Below the pieces are notes generated by a model, which did not search any database, was not told the origin of the DNA, and was given only the letters and a program-made list of their open reading frames with translations. This document shows, piece after piece, positions 7,615 through 17,106 of a stretch of 64,000 bases of DNA. A program made the translations under genes and the position numbers. The DNA comes from Sulfitobacter undariae (GTDB lineage Bacteria; Pseudomonadota; Alphaproteobacteria; Rhodobacterales; Rhodobacteraceae), in NCBI RefSeq assembly GCF_014196805.1, contig NZ_JACIEI010000011.1:1-64000 (forward strand), read 5' to 3'. The stretch's first letter is position 1; each line of letters begins with the position of its first letter.

Positions 7615-10600
7615 TTAGGCAACCGCGCCCAGCAGATCGGCGTTGCCACCAGAAGCAGTCGTATCGACGCAGACGTGACGCTCCAGCCGGACACGGGCGG
7701 TGTCGGGTAGGCCACGCATCAGCGGGATGATCGGGCCACTGCGGGTTGCCAGTGCTTTCTCATAGCTGCGTGCCGTATCTGCATCGCCCCACCACAAGAT
7801 GCCGCCAAAGTCTGGCCCAGAGGCGAGGGCATCTGCCGTGATGCCACCACTAACTTCGACAGCAACACCGCCCAAAGCTTCGACTGCGCGTTTTTGTGCC
7901 GCTGCGGTGTCGGCTGTCGGGCCAAGGCAGAGGATTGCGGGGCGTGGCAGCGTCGAGAGGCGGTTGCTTTCGCCCGTTGGGCCGGGGAGAGAGAGCGTAT
8001 CGAGGAAGACGGTTGTGTGATCTGGCAGGGCGGGCAAGGTGCCTGCGTTGTCCCATGCGGGGGATTGCTCAGCCATGTCTGGCGCCGAGAAGCGCGGCAG
8101 ATAGTTAGGGCCGCCTGCTTTGGGGCCTGTGCCAGACAAGCCTTCGCCGCCAAAGGGTTGCGAGCCGACAATGGCACCGATCTGGTTGCGGTTAACATAA
8201 ATATTGCCCGCCTCGATCCGTTCAGAGACGTGTTGCACACGGTCATCAATACGGGTGTGAAGGCCAAAGGTCAGGCCGTATCCGGTGGCGTTGATGGCGT
8301 CGATGACCTTGTCCAGCTCATGCGATTTGAAGGTTGCGATGTGCAAGACAGGACCAAAGATTTCACGCTTGAGATCGCTGATGCCGTTTACGCGGATGAT
8401 GGTCGGGGCAATGTAGGTGCCGTGATCGGGTGATTTTAACTCGGCAATCAGGCGGCCTTCATTGCGGGCCGTTTCGATATGTTCGGCGATGCCTTTGCGG
8501 GCGGCCGCGTCGATGACGGGGCCGACATCGGTGCTGAGGTGCCATGGGTCACCCATCTTCAGGGTTTGCATCGCGCCGATCAGCATCTTTTGCAGCGGTT
8601 CGGCGATGTCTTCTTGTACATAAAGGCAGCGCAGCGCCGAGCAGCGTTGGCCTGCGGATTTAAAGGCGCTCTCTACTACGGCTTGCACGGCTTGCTCGGG
8701 CAGGGCGGTGCTGTCGACGATCATCGCATTCAGGCCCCCTGTTTCGGCAATCAGCGCGGTGCCGGGTGCGCAGTGATCGGCCATGGCGGCACGGATGCGC
8801 TGGGCGGTGGCGGTGGAGCCGGTGAAGGCCACACCATTGATCCGCACATCCGAGGTCAACGCAGCCCCCACATCGCCGCCGCCGGGCAGCAGTTGCAAGG
8901 CAGTGTCGGGCACGCCTGCTTCATGCAGGATGCTGATGGCCAGATGGGCGATCAGCGGTGTTTGCTCGGCTGGTTTGGCAAGAACGGCGTTGCCAGCGGC
9001 CAGCGCGGCGCTGATCTGGCCTAAGAAGATCGCAAAAGGGAAGTTCCACGGTGAAATGCATGTGAAAACACCTGCGGGTGGCATGTTGGTGGCTTGGGCG
9101 GCGTAATAGCGCAGGAAATCCACGCCTTCGCGCAGTTCGGCAACGCAATCGGGAATGCCTTTGCCTGCCTCACGGGTGAGCAGGGCGAAAATCTCGCCAT
9201 AGCGTTCCTCATAGATGTCGGCGGCACGCAAGAGCGCGGCGTTGCGTTCTTCTAGCGGTGCCGCCCAAGGTGTGGCTGCGTCTAAGGCTTGGGCCACGTC
9301 TGCGGCTGTTGCGGGGTGGACTGTGCCGGGGGATGCGCCAACGCCCGCGGGGTTTTGGACCTCCTGCGCAGGGCCACCAGTTGCGCCGCCTGCGACCAGT
9401 GGTGCGCAGGCCCATGTGTGATCTGCGAATGCTGCGCGTGCTTGCTCAATGGCCGTCAAGGTCGGGGTATGGGTGATGTCAAAACCGATGGAATTCACGC
9501 GCAATGGGTGAAACATCTCGGCCCCTGTGGGGATCACGGGAACCGTATCTGCGAGTTTGGTAAATGGATCAGCCGCGACTTCTTCGGGCGGCACGTTTTC
9601 ATCAACGATCTGGTTGACGAAGCTGGAGTTTGCGCCGTTTTCCAGTAGGCGGCGGACCAGATAGGCCAGCAAATCTTTATGCGCGCCCACAGGCGCATAG
9701 ATGCGGCAGCGGCTGTTGTATTTGGCCAGCACGATCTTGTGTAGGGTTTCGCCCATGCCATGCAGACGCTGGAACTCATAGGTTTCTTTATCGTGGCCCA
9801 TGTGCAGAACCGCAGCGACCGTATGCGCGTTATGAGTGGCGAATTGCGGGTAAATCCTATCCGTCATGCCCAATAATTTGCGTGCATTGGCGATATAGCT
9901 GACGTCAGTGGCGGCTTTGCGGGTGAAAACGGGAAAACCATCCACGCCCTCAACCTGTGCGCGTTTGATTTCAGTGTCCCAATAAGCGCCTTTGACCAGA
10001 CGCACCATAATACGGCGATCATGGGTTTGGGCGATTTGGTAGAGCGCATCAATCGCGTCGCCTGCGCGGGGGCCATAGGCCTGCACGACAACGCCAAAGC
10101 CGTCCCAGCCCTCAAGTGCGGGTTCTGACATCACGGCGTTGATCACATCCAGCGACAGACCAAGGCGATCTGCCTCTTCTGCATCGACGTTCAGGCCCAT
10201 GCCTGCAGATTTGGCCAGCAAGCACAGCGCGCGCAAGCGTGGCACCAGATCGCGCATCACCGAGGTTTCTTGCGCCACTTCATATCGTGGGTGCAGTGCA
10301 GACAGTTTGACAGAGATGCCCGGATTGCGGCGGATGTCTTCGTGCGTGCAGCCCCGCGCAATGGACGAGATCGCGTCAGAATAGCTCAGGTGGTATCGGC
10401 GGGCGTCGGATTCGGTGCGGGCGGCTTCTCCCAGCATGTCGTAGGAATAGGTGAAGCCCTTGGCCTCCATCCCCGCAGCGCGTTTCATTGCGCCTTTGAT
10501 GTCTTCACCCAAGACAAACTGGCGGCCCATTTCTTTCATGGCCCGCGCCACAGCGGTACGAATCACAGGTTCGCCCAGCCGCTTGATCGCGGCGCGCAGG

Positions 10601-11031
10601 TGGCGCACGGGGCCGGGTTGTTCATCGTCCAACACGCGGCCTGTCAGCATCAGCGCCCAAGTGGAGGCATTTACCATCGTCGAGGTGGAATGCCCCATGT
10701 GACGGCCCCAATCGGAAGGGGCGATTTTATCCTCAATCAATGCATCCATGGTTTCGGCATCGGGCACACGCAACAGGGCCTCGGCCAAACACATCAGCGC
10801 AACGCCTTCGTCGGTGGAGAGACCATATTCCGCAAGAAAAACTTCCATCAGGCCCGGCGCAGTAGAGTTGCGAATGTCACGGACCAATCCAGCCGCTGTT
10901 TCGCTGATTGTGGCGCGGTCTGTTTGGGTGAGGGCTGCTGACTCAATCAACGTCTCTAAAACGCTATTCGCATTACTATAGGTGTTGTTATCAATGGTAG
11001 CGCGGAGAGAAGAGGGGGTATTGCGTGCCAT
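7615..11031 (-). CDS. putA: Bifunctional proline dehydrogenase / L-glutamate gamma-semialdehyde dehydrogenase
   Basis: A 1138-residue enzyme that oxidises proline to glutamate in two steps. The FAD-dependent proline dehydrogenase barrel spans roughly residues 170-470 (GISVKLSALHPRYE, VRLVKGAYWDTEIKRAQ near 350, FATHNAH, RIYAPVGAHKDLLAYLVRR). The NAD-dependent aldehyde dehydrogenase follows at roughly 560-1010, with PWNFPFAIFLGQ, the catalytic Glu in ETGG near 763 and the catalytic Cys in GQRCS near 797. There is no N-terminal ribbon-helix-helix domain, so this PutA is not its own repressor. Regulation fits the divergent Lrp-type gene. The start at 11031 has GGAG eight bases upstream. Confidence 0.97.
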   Translation of the reverse strand: MARNTPSSLRATIDNNTYSNANSVLETLIESAALTQTDRATISETAAGLVRDIRNSTAPGLMEVFLAEYGLSTDEGVALMCLAEALLRVPDAETMDALIEDKIAPSDWGRHMGHSTSTMVNASTWALMLTGRVLDDEQPGPVRHLRAAIKRLGEPVIRTAVARAMKEMGRQFVLGEDIKGAMKRAAGMEAKGFTYSYDMLGEAARTESDARRYHLSYSDAISSIARGCTHEDIRRNPGISVKLSALHPRYEVAQETSVMRDLVPRLRALCLLAKSAGMGLNVDAEEADRLGLSLDVINAVMSEPALEGWDGFGVVVQAYGPRAGDAIDALYQIAQTHDRRIMVRLVKGAYWDTEIKRAQVEGVDGFPVFTRKAATDVSYIANARKLLGMTDRIYPQFATHNAHTVAAVLHMGHDKETYEFQRLHGMGETLHKIVLAKYNSRCRIYAPVGAHKDLLAYLVRRLLENGANSSFVNQIVDENVPPEEVAADPFTKLADTVPVIPTGAEMFHPLRVNSIGFDITHTPTLTAIEQARAAFADHTWACAPLVAGGATGGPAQEVQNPAGVGASPGTVHPATAADVAQALDAATPWAAPLEERNAALLRAADIYEERYGEIFALLTREAGKGIPDCVAELREGVDFLRYYAAQATNMPPAGVFTCISPWNFPFAIFLGQISAALAAGNAVLAKPAEQTPLIAHLAISILHEAGVPDTALQLLPGGGDVGAALTSDVRINGVAFTGSTATAQRIRAAMADHCAPGTALIAETGGLNAMIVDSTALPEQAVQAVVESAFKSAGQRCSALRCLYVQEDIAEPLQKMLIGAMQTLKMGDPWHLSTDVGPVIDAAARKGIAEHIETARNEGRLIAELKSPDHGTYIAPTIIRVNGISDLKREIFGPVLHIATFKSHELDKVIDAINATGYGLTFGLHTRIDDRVQHVSERIEAGNIYVNRNQIGAIVGSQPFGGEGLSGTGPKAGGPNYLPRFSAPDMAEQSPAWDNAGTLPALPDHTTVFLDTLSLPGPTGESNRLSTLPRPAILCLGPTADTAAAQKRAVEALGGVAVEVSGGITADALASGPDFGGILWWGDADTARSYEKALATRSGPIIPLMRGLPDTARVRLERHVCVDTTASGGNADLLGAVA

Positions 11032-11142
11032 TTGGCCACTCCAAACAAAAGGGATATACCTCGGTGTACCTTAGGTCTTGCAGTCAAGTTTCCTGAAGAT
11101 TACCCTGATGCAATAGTTTTTGACTTTATTTTGGAGGAAATC

Positions 11143-11619
11143 GTGGTTCAAAACACTTCTGACTTGGATCAGTTCGATCAAGCGATTCTCAGTACTCTGG
11201 CAGAAGATGGTCGCATAAGCATCACGGATCTTGCAAAGCGGATAGGATTGTCAAAATCTCCAACCCAAGCGCGGCTGCGTCGGTTGGAGGAAAACGGCGT
11301 TATTCTGGGCTACCGCGCGATGTTGAACCCTATCCGGTTGGGGGTGGATCACGTGGCATTTGTAGAAGTGCGCCTGACCGACACGCGAGAAGCAGCGCTG
11401 ACGGCGTTCAACAAAGCTGTTTCGCGTGTGCCGCAGATCGAACAGGCGCATATGATTGCCGGTAATTTCGATTACCTGCTCAAGGTACGCACCCGCGATA
11501 TGAACAGCTATCGCTCGTTTTTGGGCGATACGATTTCCGCGCTGCCGCATGTTGGCTCGACTTCGACCTATGTGGCGATGGAGGCGGTTAAGGAAGTGAT
11601 GTTATCTGAGGGCACATAA
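11143..11619 (+). CDS. putR: Lrp/AsnC-type regulator of putA
   Basis: A 158-residue Lrp/AsnC-family regulator: an N-terminal helix-turn-helix (DLDQFDQAILSTLAEDGR, then ITDLAKRIGLSKSPTQARL) and a C-terminal RAM ligand-binding domain (HVAFVEVRL, MIAGNFDYLLKVRTRD). It is divergent from putA, as is PutR in alphaproteobacteria, where it activates putA in response to proline. I place the start at GTG 11143 because GGAGG sits five bases before it and the protein then begins MVQNTSDLDQFD. A longer open frame starts right beside putA at 11032, but its extra 37 residues have no family similarity. Confidence 0.9.
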   Translation: MVQNTSDLDQFDQAILSTLAEDGRISITDLAKRIGLSKSPTQARLRRLEENGVILGYRAMLNPIRLGVDHVAFVEVRLTDTREAALTAFNKAVSRVPQIEQAHMIAGNFDYLLKVRTRDMNSYRSFLGDTISALPHVGSTSTYVAMEAVKEVMLSEGT

Positions 11620-11735
11620 GGCGCTAAATGCACTTGGTTTTGTGACGCAATACGTATACCAACCGACGTGTTGACGCGCAGAACCCTGCTGCTCTCTCTA
11701 TTTGGGGCGTATGGGACTGAGCTAAACCGCCGGTT

Positions 11736-11821
11736 GCGGGCGTGGTGGAATGGTAGACACACCAGACTTAAAATCTGTTGGGCGTATGCCCGTGGGGGTT
11801 CGAGTCCCCCCGCCCGCACCA
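11736..11821 (+). tRNA. tRNA-Leu (anticodon UAA)
   Basis: A class II tRNA with encoded CCA. The acceptor stem is GCGGGCG with CGCCCGC, the anticodon arm is CAGA-CTTAAAA-TCTG giving anticodon TAA, a long variable arm follows, and the T arm contains GGTTCGAGTCC. The last 14 bases, CCCCGCCCGCACCA (11808-11821), recur exactly at 30390-30403, marking the gene as the integration site of the island that follows. Confidence 0.97.
11808..11821 (+). repeat. Island attachment repeat, tRNA-side copy
   Basis: CCCCGCCCGCACCA, the last 14 bases of tRNA-Leu including CCA. It is identical to 30390-30403. Confidence 0.85.
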
Positions 11822-12181
11822 CTTTAGCTACTTATCTCATTGAGAAATAAGAAAAATAAAAAGGGGCCGCAGATGCAGCCCCCAAGCTGACCGCTATACT
11901 ATGGGAAGCGTTTCAGCTGTGGCATTTGTTGTAATAAATAGGCTCTACAAGTATTGTTTTCTTTTGTTTGCCAGCACCGCCAACTGCGCTGCACACAAAG
12001 CGTCTACAAATCTAGGGATACCTCACTATTTGGAAACCTGCATTGCGCAGGCTGTTAATGCAGAAACGCCGACGCCTGACAGGGCGCCCCTAAAGGTTAT
12101 TGTGATGTCTTAAGGGAGGGTCGCTTTTTTTTGCTGACGCTAGGTTTGTTCTGTCGCGTTATGCCAACCGAGAACCTCCCT
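11822..12181. other. Gap between tRNA-Leu and the hydantoinase gene
   Basis: It holds the minus-strand terminator at 11845-11882 and a 70-codon plus-strand frame at 11901-12113 with no known motif and no clear ribosome binding site. A T-run lies at 12124-12131. I see no confident gene; the tRNA-proximal island end where an integrase is often found is empty here. Confidence 0.5.
11845..11882 (-). terminator. Rho-independent terminator at the island edge (minus strand)
   Basis: On the minus strand, GGGGC (11882-11878) pairs with GCCCC (11867-11863), extended by a T-G pair and GC pairs to a 4-base loop, and is followed by TTTTTATTTTTCTT. It would stop minus-strand transcription from the hydantoinase operon about 300 bases past its last gene, before it runs antisense into tRNA-Leu. 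Confidence 0.75.
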
Positions 12182-13630
12182 CTAAATATCAACGCCAAAG
12201 TTGTTCAGTGGGTTGCGCTCTTTGGCGAGATACTTTCTCGGGCCCATTTCCATGGGAGCGCGGGCAACAAATTTGCCTTGGCCTTCTTGCGCGATCAGCT
12301 TGCCCTTATGTGTAACAAAGGCCCCTCGGTTCAATACAGTCTCCGGAACCCCTGTCAGTTCCATTCCCTCAAACGGCGTGTAATCCATGTTGTCGTGTTG
12401 ATCAGCGAGGCTCATCGTGCGGCTCGTTTCAGGATCCCAAATTGCAATGTCTGCATCCATGCCCGGGGCGATGCTGCCTTTGTTGGTCATGCCAAACGTG
12501 CGGGCCGCATTTGTTGAAGACAATGCGACAAACTGCTGTAAACTGATCCGCCCTTTCACCACGCCTTCAGAAAACAAGTAGGGCAGGCGCGCGGCGATGC
12601 CGGGCATGCCATTGCTGATCTTAGGGTAAGGGGCATCGAAGCCGTTTAGAAATTTGCCTGTCTCGTCATAACGGTACGGTGCATGATCCGAGCTTACAGA
12701 CGTAAATGTACCTGATTGCACATGCTTCCACAGGGCGTCTTGGGTGGCCGTGTCACGCAGGGGCGGCGAGCAGATGAACTTGGCCCCCTCCATTCCGGGG
12801 CGGTCCAGATCATCACGTGTCAGGGCAAGGTATTGTGGGCAGGTTTCTGCAAACAAGCGCGTGCCCGATAGAATTTCGCGTTGCACAATCTGTGCGCCGC
12901 CAGCGGTAGAAACATGGACAATGAATAAAGGCGCATCCACCAGTTTGGCCAGAGAGATTGCCCGATTTATGGCTTCTTCTTCGGCGAGTTCGGGGCGGGA
13001 TACGGCGTGGAACTTGGGGGCGGTATGGCCACCATCGGCCAAGCGCTTGTTCATCCATTTTACCATATCGTTGTTTTCGGCATGGACCATGGTGATGGCG
13101 CCATGCTGGCGGGCAACGGTTAGAATATCCAACATGCCAGCGTCACCGATGTTCATCAAATCATAGGTCATGAAGACTTTGAATGACGTAATACCGCGTG
13201 CAAAGGCGCGGGGGAGTTGTTCGTGCAACACCTCTGGGGTCGGGTCGGAAATGATCAGATGGTAACTGTAATCCAACACAGAGCGTGCACCGCGTGCATC
13301 ATAGGTTGCAATAACATCGTCAATGGATTGGCCACGTTGCTGTGCGGCAAAGGGAATAAAGGATGAATTGCCACCAAAAGCCGCCGAGATAGAACCGCTT
13401 AGGTAGTCATCCGCTGACATGACGCCAGAGGAGCTTTCTTGCGCGATGTGGGCATGTGCCTCGATGCCTCCTGGCAGAACTAAACGCCCGCCTGCGTCGA
13501 TCCGCTGCGCCCCACCTGAAAGATGCTCTGCGATGGCGGCAATGCGGCCATTTGCTATGCCAATGTCTGCCTTGAAGGTATCGGTTGCTGTGCTGACTGT
13601 GCCGTCATGAATAACTGTATCAAATTCCAT
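12182..13630 (-). CDS. D-hydantoinase / dihydropyrimidinase
   Basis: A 482-residue cyclic amidase of the amidohydrolase superfamily, opening hydantoin or dihydropyrimidine rings to N-carbamoyl amino acids. The binuclear metal site is complete: His59 and His61 in EAHAHIAQ, Lys151 in TSFKVFMTY (the carboxylated Lys), His183 in MVHAEN, His239 in IVHVS and Asp315 in SSDHAPY. Length fits the family (460-490). The start at 13630 has AAGGA seven bases upstream; the frame is open further upstream. Last gene of the minus-strand arm, and the natural supplier of substrate to the N-carbamoyl-D-amino-acid hydrolase on the plus arm. Specificity within the family cannot be read from sequence; AHAH instead of the commoner VHTH hints at a divergent member. 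Confidence 0.88.
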   Translation of the reverse strand: MEFDTVIHDGTVSTATDTFKADIGIANGRIAAIAEHLSGGAQRIDAGGRLVLPGGIEAHAHIAQESSSGVMSADDYLSGSISAAFGGNSSFIPFAAQQRGQSIDDVIATYDARGARSVLDYSYHLIISDPTPEVLHEQLPRAFARGITSFKVFMTYDLMNIGDAGMLDILTVARQHGAITMVHAENNDMVKWMNKRLADGGHTAPKFHAVSRPELAEEEAINRAISLAKLVDAPLFIVHVSTAGGAQIVQREILSGTRLFAETCPQYLALTRDDLDRPGMEGAKFICSPPLRDTATQDALWKHVQSGTFTSVSSDHAPYRYDETGKFLNGFDAPYPKISNGMPGIAARLPYLFSEGVVKGRISLQQFVALSSTNAARTFGMTNKGSIAPGMDADIAIWDPETSRTMSLADQHDNMDYTPFEGMELTGVPETVLNRGAFVTHKGKLIAQEGQGKFVARAPMEMGPRKYLAKERNPLNNFGVDI

Positions 13631-13670
13631 TATCATTTCCTTTTCAAAAGCTACTGGAGAGGCGGTTTTG

Positions 13671-14954
13671 TTACCGCCGCAGCAAATCTCGTGCGTCCTG
13701 ATAGGCATACCATTTCGTCATTAATCCGGCCACTGCGCCTGAAATTGGCATGAACGGCACAGGGGTAAAAGACAGATCGTCAAAGGCCGTGTCTGCATCG
13801 GGTTCGCCGAGAATCTTGCGAGCCAGTTTCATGCCGAAATAAATGCTGCGGGTTACGCCCGATCCGCAATACCCGCCTGCAAGCCAAACGCCATCCTCAA
13901 ATCCAATATGGGGGCTGTGATCCGTCGTATAGGCCACATCGCCAGACCAAACATGGCTGAATGCCACATTTTTAAGCTGCGGAAACACTCTGGTGGCGGA
14001 TGTGGCAAACGCTTTGCGCTGTCTATCAGGGCTGCCGCCGGGCGTTCCGATACGGCCTCCAAAGATAAAGCGTTTGCCGTCTGGTGTGGGGCGAAACCAC
14101 ATAAAAACCCGCCCCGATTCCCCAAGGGAGCGTCCCTTGGGGGACAATTCGGCCATCATCTGGGGAGATAACTCTTCGGTGGCGACAGCCGCAGTACGGA
14201 TTTGCACAATGCGGCGCTTCATCGCTTTGGCGGCGCGGTCCGAATAGGCATTGGTGGCCATGACCACTTCGCCAGCCTGAACTGTTCCAAGGCGGGTTTT
14301 AACTATCGTTTTCTTGTCATTGTGGCACAGGGCCGTGACTGGACAATTGGTAATGATCCGCACACCGGCAGCCACGGCGAGATCAGCCAATCCCAGTACT
14401 AATTTGCGGGGATGGATATTACCGTCGCGGTGATACACAACGCCGCCTCGGTAAAAATCGCTGCCTATTTCCGAGCGTTGGTCCGCCTGCGGAACCATGT
14501 CAAATGGCAGCCCCAGATTTTTGCCCAGCCAGTCACATTCACGCGCTGTGCTGTCGTAATCGGCACCTGTACGCGCGCCCCTAAAGCGACCTTGCATTTG
14601 AAGATCGCACTCAATGCCCTCTTGCTGCACAAACTCTTCGAAATACGCCAAAGCCATTAGCCCTTCGCGCATGATACTTAGGGTCTTTTGCTCGCCGTAA
14701 CGAGAGAGCAAGCCAGCCGAACCGAGTTTGTGGAAACTGGGGCCCACCATACCACCATTGCGAGAAGAACAACCTGCGCCAATACCGCCCGCTTCGAAAA
14801 CCGTGACATCGCGACCTGCGCGGGCAAGGTGCAAAGCAACCGAGAGCCCCGTGTAACCTGCGCCAATTACAGCAATATCGGTGCGGTCGGGCAGGGCGGG
14901 CCTGTCAGGTGTATCGGAGGGGATGCTGTCCCAGTAATTGTTCTCTTGGGTCAT
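13671..14954 (-). CDS. FAD-dependent oxidoreductase, DAO family
   Basis: A 427-residue flavoprotein of the D-amino-acid oxidase/glycine-sarcosine oxidase (DAO) fold. The Rossmann motif DIAVIGAGYTGLSVALHLAR lies near residue 27, followed by GAGCSSRNGGMV (typical of the PuuB/OrdL-type subgroup) and, near the C-terminus, WLAGGYCGSGVTRSIYFG. Such enzymes oxidise secondary or primary amines of amino acids or gamma-glutamyl amines to imines. In this cluster it could oxidise the amino acid released by the carbamoylase. The start at 14954 lies four bases past the end of the DUF1028 gene. Longer frames upstream overlap that gene and are unlikely. Confidence 0.87.
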   Translation of the reverse strand: MTQENNYWDSIPSDTPDRPALPDRTDIAVIGAGYTGLSVALHLARAGRDVTVFEAGGIGAGCSSRNGGMVGPSFHKLGSAGLLSRYGEQKTLSIMREGLMALAYFEEFVQQEGIECDLQMQGRFRGARTGADYDSTARECDWLGKNLGLPFDMVPQADQRSEIGSDFYRGGVVYHRDGNIHPRKLVLGLADLAVAAGVRIITNCPVTALCHNDKKTIVKTRLGTVQAGEVVMATNAYSDRAAKAMKRRIVQIRTAAVATEELSPQMMAELSPKGRSLGESGRVFMWFRPTPDGKRFIFGGRIGTPGGSPDRQRKAFATSATRVFPQLKNVAFSHVWSGDVAYTTDHSPHIGFEDGVWLAGGYCGSGVTRSIYFGMKLARKILGEPDADTAFDDLSFTPVPFMPISGAVAGLMTKWYAYQDARDLLRR

Positions 14955-14958
14955 GATC

Positions 14959-15720
14959 TCAGTCTCTAATTGACCAGTTTCCTTGGTTTCTGGCTGTGGG
15001 AAAACGATCTTCCAGGCCCAGTTCGGCGATGCGTTCGATGCTGGCGTCAAACAGGCTGCGCATCACTGGGATACCGTCAGGAGCCAGTGCCACTTCGCGC
15101 AAAGTATCCGCGCGTTTGCCGTAGGCGTTCAGTAGAACACGCAGATCGTCGATGGCGGCCTGCTCGGAAATATCAATTCTCAGGTCTACAGCATCAATGC
15201 CATGTTCCCCAGTAACGCGCACAGCAGCAGATCGCAGAGGGCCTTTGATCTCGCCTCCGGCATCGCGGCCTGCTTCAAGCGCTTGCATCAACCGTTCTGC
15301 CAGAGGCAGATCGGGGTCTTGGATGAATGCATCAGCCATGCTTCGGGTAATCCGGTCATTTGCCAAAATGTTTCCCAGCGCCAGACAATCTTTGTCAGAG
15401 GTATGGGTGAAAATGGAATACATGCGCCTGCCGTGATAGACTGAGGCTGCGCCTTTAGCATCCAAAGCACCGATCTGGCGCCATTCGATGTCATTGGTGG
15501 AATTACACACCGCAGAGACAGTTTGATCAGCGTTCTTGCCGCTGGCAAGCAGTGAAATGCCTAGATCGCCCAAGCGGCTATCGGTGCGGTGCTGCGAGAG
15601 CATTGCGCCTTTGCCATGGGCCAGCCTGACACAGCGTCCTCCGACGGCCAGATCGGATGTTGTAATGGCGGCCCCAAAGGCACCTGTGCGGGCGCATCGG
15701 CCAATAATAGAAAAGGTCAC
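14959..15720 (-). CDS. DUF1028 family protein (first of two in the island)
   Basis: A 253-residue protein of the DUF1028 family, which has an Ntn-hydrolase-like fold and no established reaction. The N-terminus TFSIIGRCARTGAFGAAITTSDLAVGGR and the segment LSQHRTDSRLGDLGISLLASG are diagnostic, with a C-terminal extension of about 30 residues. It is 18 bases after the amidohydrolase gene and 4 before the oxidoreductase gene, so firmly in the operon. A paralogue opens the plus arm (22209-22874). DUF1028 genes are often found next to amidohydrolases and ABC transporters, which suggests a hydrolase role here, unproven. Confidence 0.88.
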   Translation of the reverse strand: MTFSIIGRCARTGAFGAAITTSDLAVGGRCVRLAHGKGAMLSQHRTDSRLGDLGISLLASGKNADQTVSAVCNSTNDIEWRQIGALDAKGAASVYHGRRMYSIFTHTSDKDCLALGNILANDRITRSMADAFIQDPDLPLAERLMQALEAGRDAGGEIKGPLRSAAVRVTGEHGIDAVDLRIDISEQAAIDDLRVLLNAYGKRADTLREVALAPDGIPVMRSLFDASIERIAELGLEDRFPTARNQGNWSIRD

Positions 15721-15738
15721 GGGCGTATTCCTCTTGAG

Positions 15739-17106
15739 TCAGTAAAGATCGGTGGAAGGCAGCGGTACGCCGCGGTCTTCAGCACCAAAACGTTGCCACA
15801 TCGCCTCTGTTGCGGCTTGGGCCTCTTGCACCGCCGCGCGTTCGTCAATGGTGGTCAGCACGCGGTCGCGCATCAAAAAGCGGCCATCAACCATTGTATC
15901 GGTGACAGTACCGGGGTGGCCATAATGCACGATGTTAGAGATGGCTGAAACGCGCGGCGACAGCGCCGGCGTCATCAAATCAAACATCGCCAGATCGGCT
16001 TTCATACCGACAGCGATGCTGCCAATGCCAGAGTGGTCCAATGCGCGCGCGGCATTCACAGTGGCATAGTTGAACACGTGTTGCGGCGTCGGTGTGACCG
16101 CACGCTGATAAGCACCTCGATGCAGGGTTAGCCCCACTTTCATGGCATGGAACATATCTTCGGTCATATTGTCTGTGCCAAGCACGATTTTGACATTGTT
16201 ATCTAAGATCGCACGCATGGGAAGCGGGTGCGGGCCTTTGGCAGACATTGACGAAGGGCAGTGGGCCAGCCATGTGCCGGTTTCAGCGAGCCGCGCCACA
16301 TCGCTGTCGTTGCAGAATGTCCAATGCACTGCCAGTAGATCGTCACCGAGGAAATTGTTGCGGTCTAGATATTCGGTAGAAGTGCAGCCATGTAGGCTCT
16401 CTACTTGCTCTTTTTCGCTGATGATCTGGCTCAGGTGAACCGTGCGGCGCAGCCCGTGTTTGCGCGCCAGATCGGTTAGCTGTCCCAGCATCCAAGGGCT
16501 ACAGTTGTCAGGGGCATGGGCGGCGATCATGACGCGCACGCGGTCATCTTCGCTACCGTGAAATTGTTCAATAAGGTCGCGGGTGCGGGTCAGAAAGGTT
16601 TCACCAAATTCGCGGTCAAAACGGTATTTTCCACTGCCTACTTCGGTGGTTACTGCATCTGCGCAGCTTTCTGCCAGCCATAGGCGCATGCCTGTTTCGA
16701 TCATCGCAGGGGCGTAATCGGCAACATGGCGTAGCGGGTCAACCATGGTGGTGGTACCCGATCGGATGGCTTCGGCACAAGCGAGGCGTGCAATCGCGGC
16801 ACGTTCCTTTGGTTCTAGCAGATAGGAGGCTGGGACCATGTATTGATAGACTAAGTTACCCTCAATATCCTCAACGGTACCGCGTAATACCAGTAAAACC
16901 GCGTGGGTGTGGGCGTTAATCAAGCCGGGTGAGACAAGCTTGTCAGACATGTCCAGCGGCTCAAACTCGTCGAAATCTGTACCTGCCAACGTATCGGTAA
17001 TGGCAACGATTTTGCTGCCCTGAATGGCGATGTGGCCGCTGCGGACTTTGGGCAGGCCCGTTTCATGTGAGATATAGCGGGCGTTCTTTAATAATTTACG
17101 GGTCAT
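15739..17106 (-). CDS. Amidohydrolase, Atz/Trz (cytosine/guanine deaminase-like) type
   Basis: A 455-residue metal-dependent hydrolase of the amidohydrolase superfamily, in the ATZ/TRZ/8-oxoguanine-deaminase-like group that removes amino groups or chlorine from N-heterocycles. Seen are the metal pair His66/His68 in SPGLINAHTH, TVHLSQ and VHWTF further on, HCPSS, and the metal Asp in GTDNMTED. The C-terminal part carries the usual GSIAVGMKADLAMFDL. The start codon overlaps the upstream permease stop as ATGA, so transport and hydrolysis are coupled. It may catalyse the first step on the imported compound, for example an imine or amine hydrolysis giving a hydantoin. The substrate is unknown. Confidence 0.88.
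   Translation of the reverse strand: MTRKLLKNARYISHETGLPKVRSGHIAIQGSKIVAITDTLAGTDFDEFEPLDMSDKLVSPGLINAHTHAVLLVLRGTVEDIEGNLVYQYMVPASYLLEPKERAAIARLACAEAIRSGTTTMVDPLRHVADYAPAMIETGMRLWLAESCADAVTTEVGSGKYRFDREFGETFLTRTRDLIEQFHGSEDDRVRVMIAAHAPDNCSPWMLGQLTDLARKHGLRRTVHLSQIISEKEQVESLHGCTSTEYLDRNNFLGDDLLAVHWTFCNDSDVARLAETGTWLAHCPSSMSAKGPHPLPMRAILDNNVKIVLGTDNMTEDMFHAMKVGLTLHRGAYQRAVTPTPQHVFNYATVNAARALDHSGIGSIAVGMKADLAMFDLMTPALSPRVSAISNIVHYGHPGTVTDTMVDGRFLMRDRVLTTIDERAAVQEAQAATEAMWQRFGAEDRGVPLPSTDLY

Noticed and set aside
11568-11822. Minus-strand frame across tRNA-Leu
   Set aside because: Antisense to a clear tRNA gene and to the end of putR; a common artefact over tRNAs.
11901-12113. 70-codon plus-strand frame near the island edge
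   Set aside because: No motif, no ribosome binding site and an unusual composition; cannot be told from chance.
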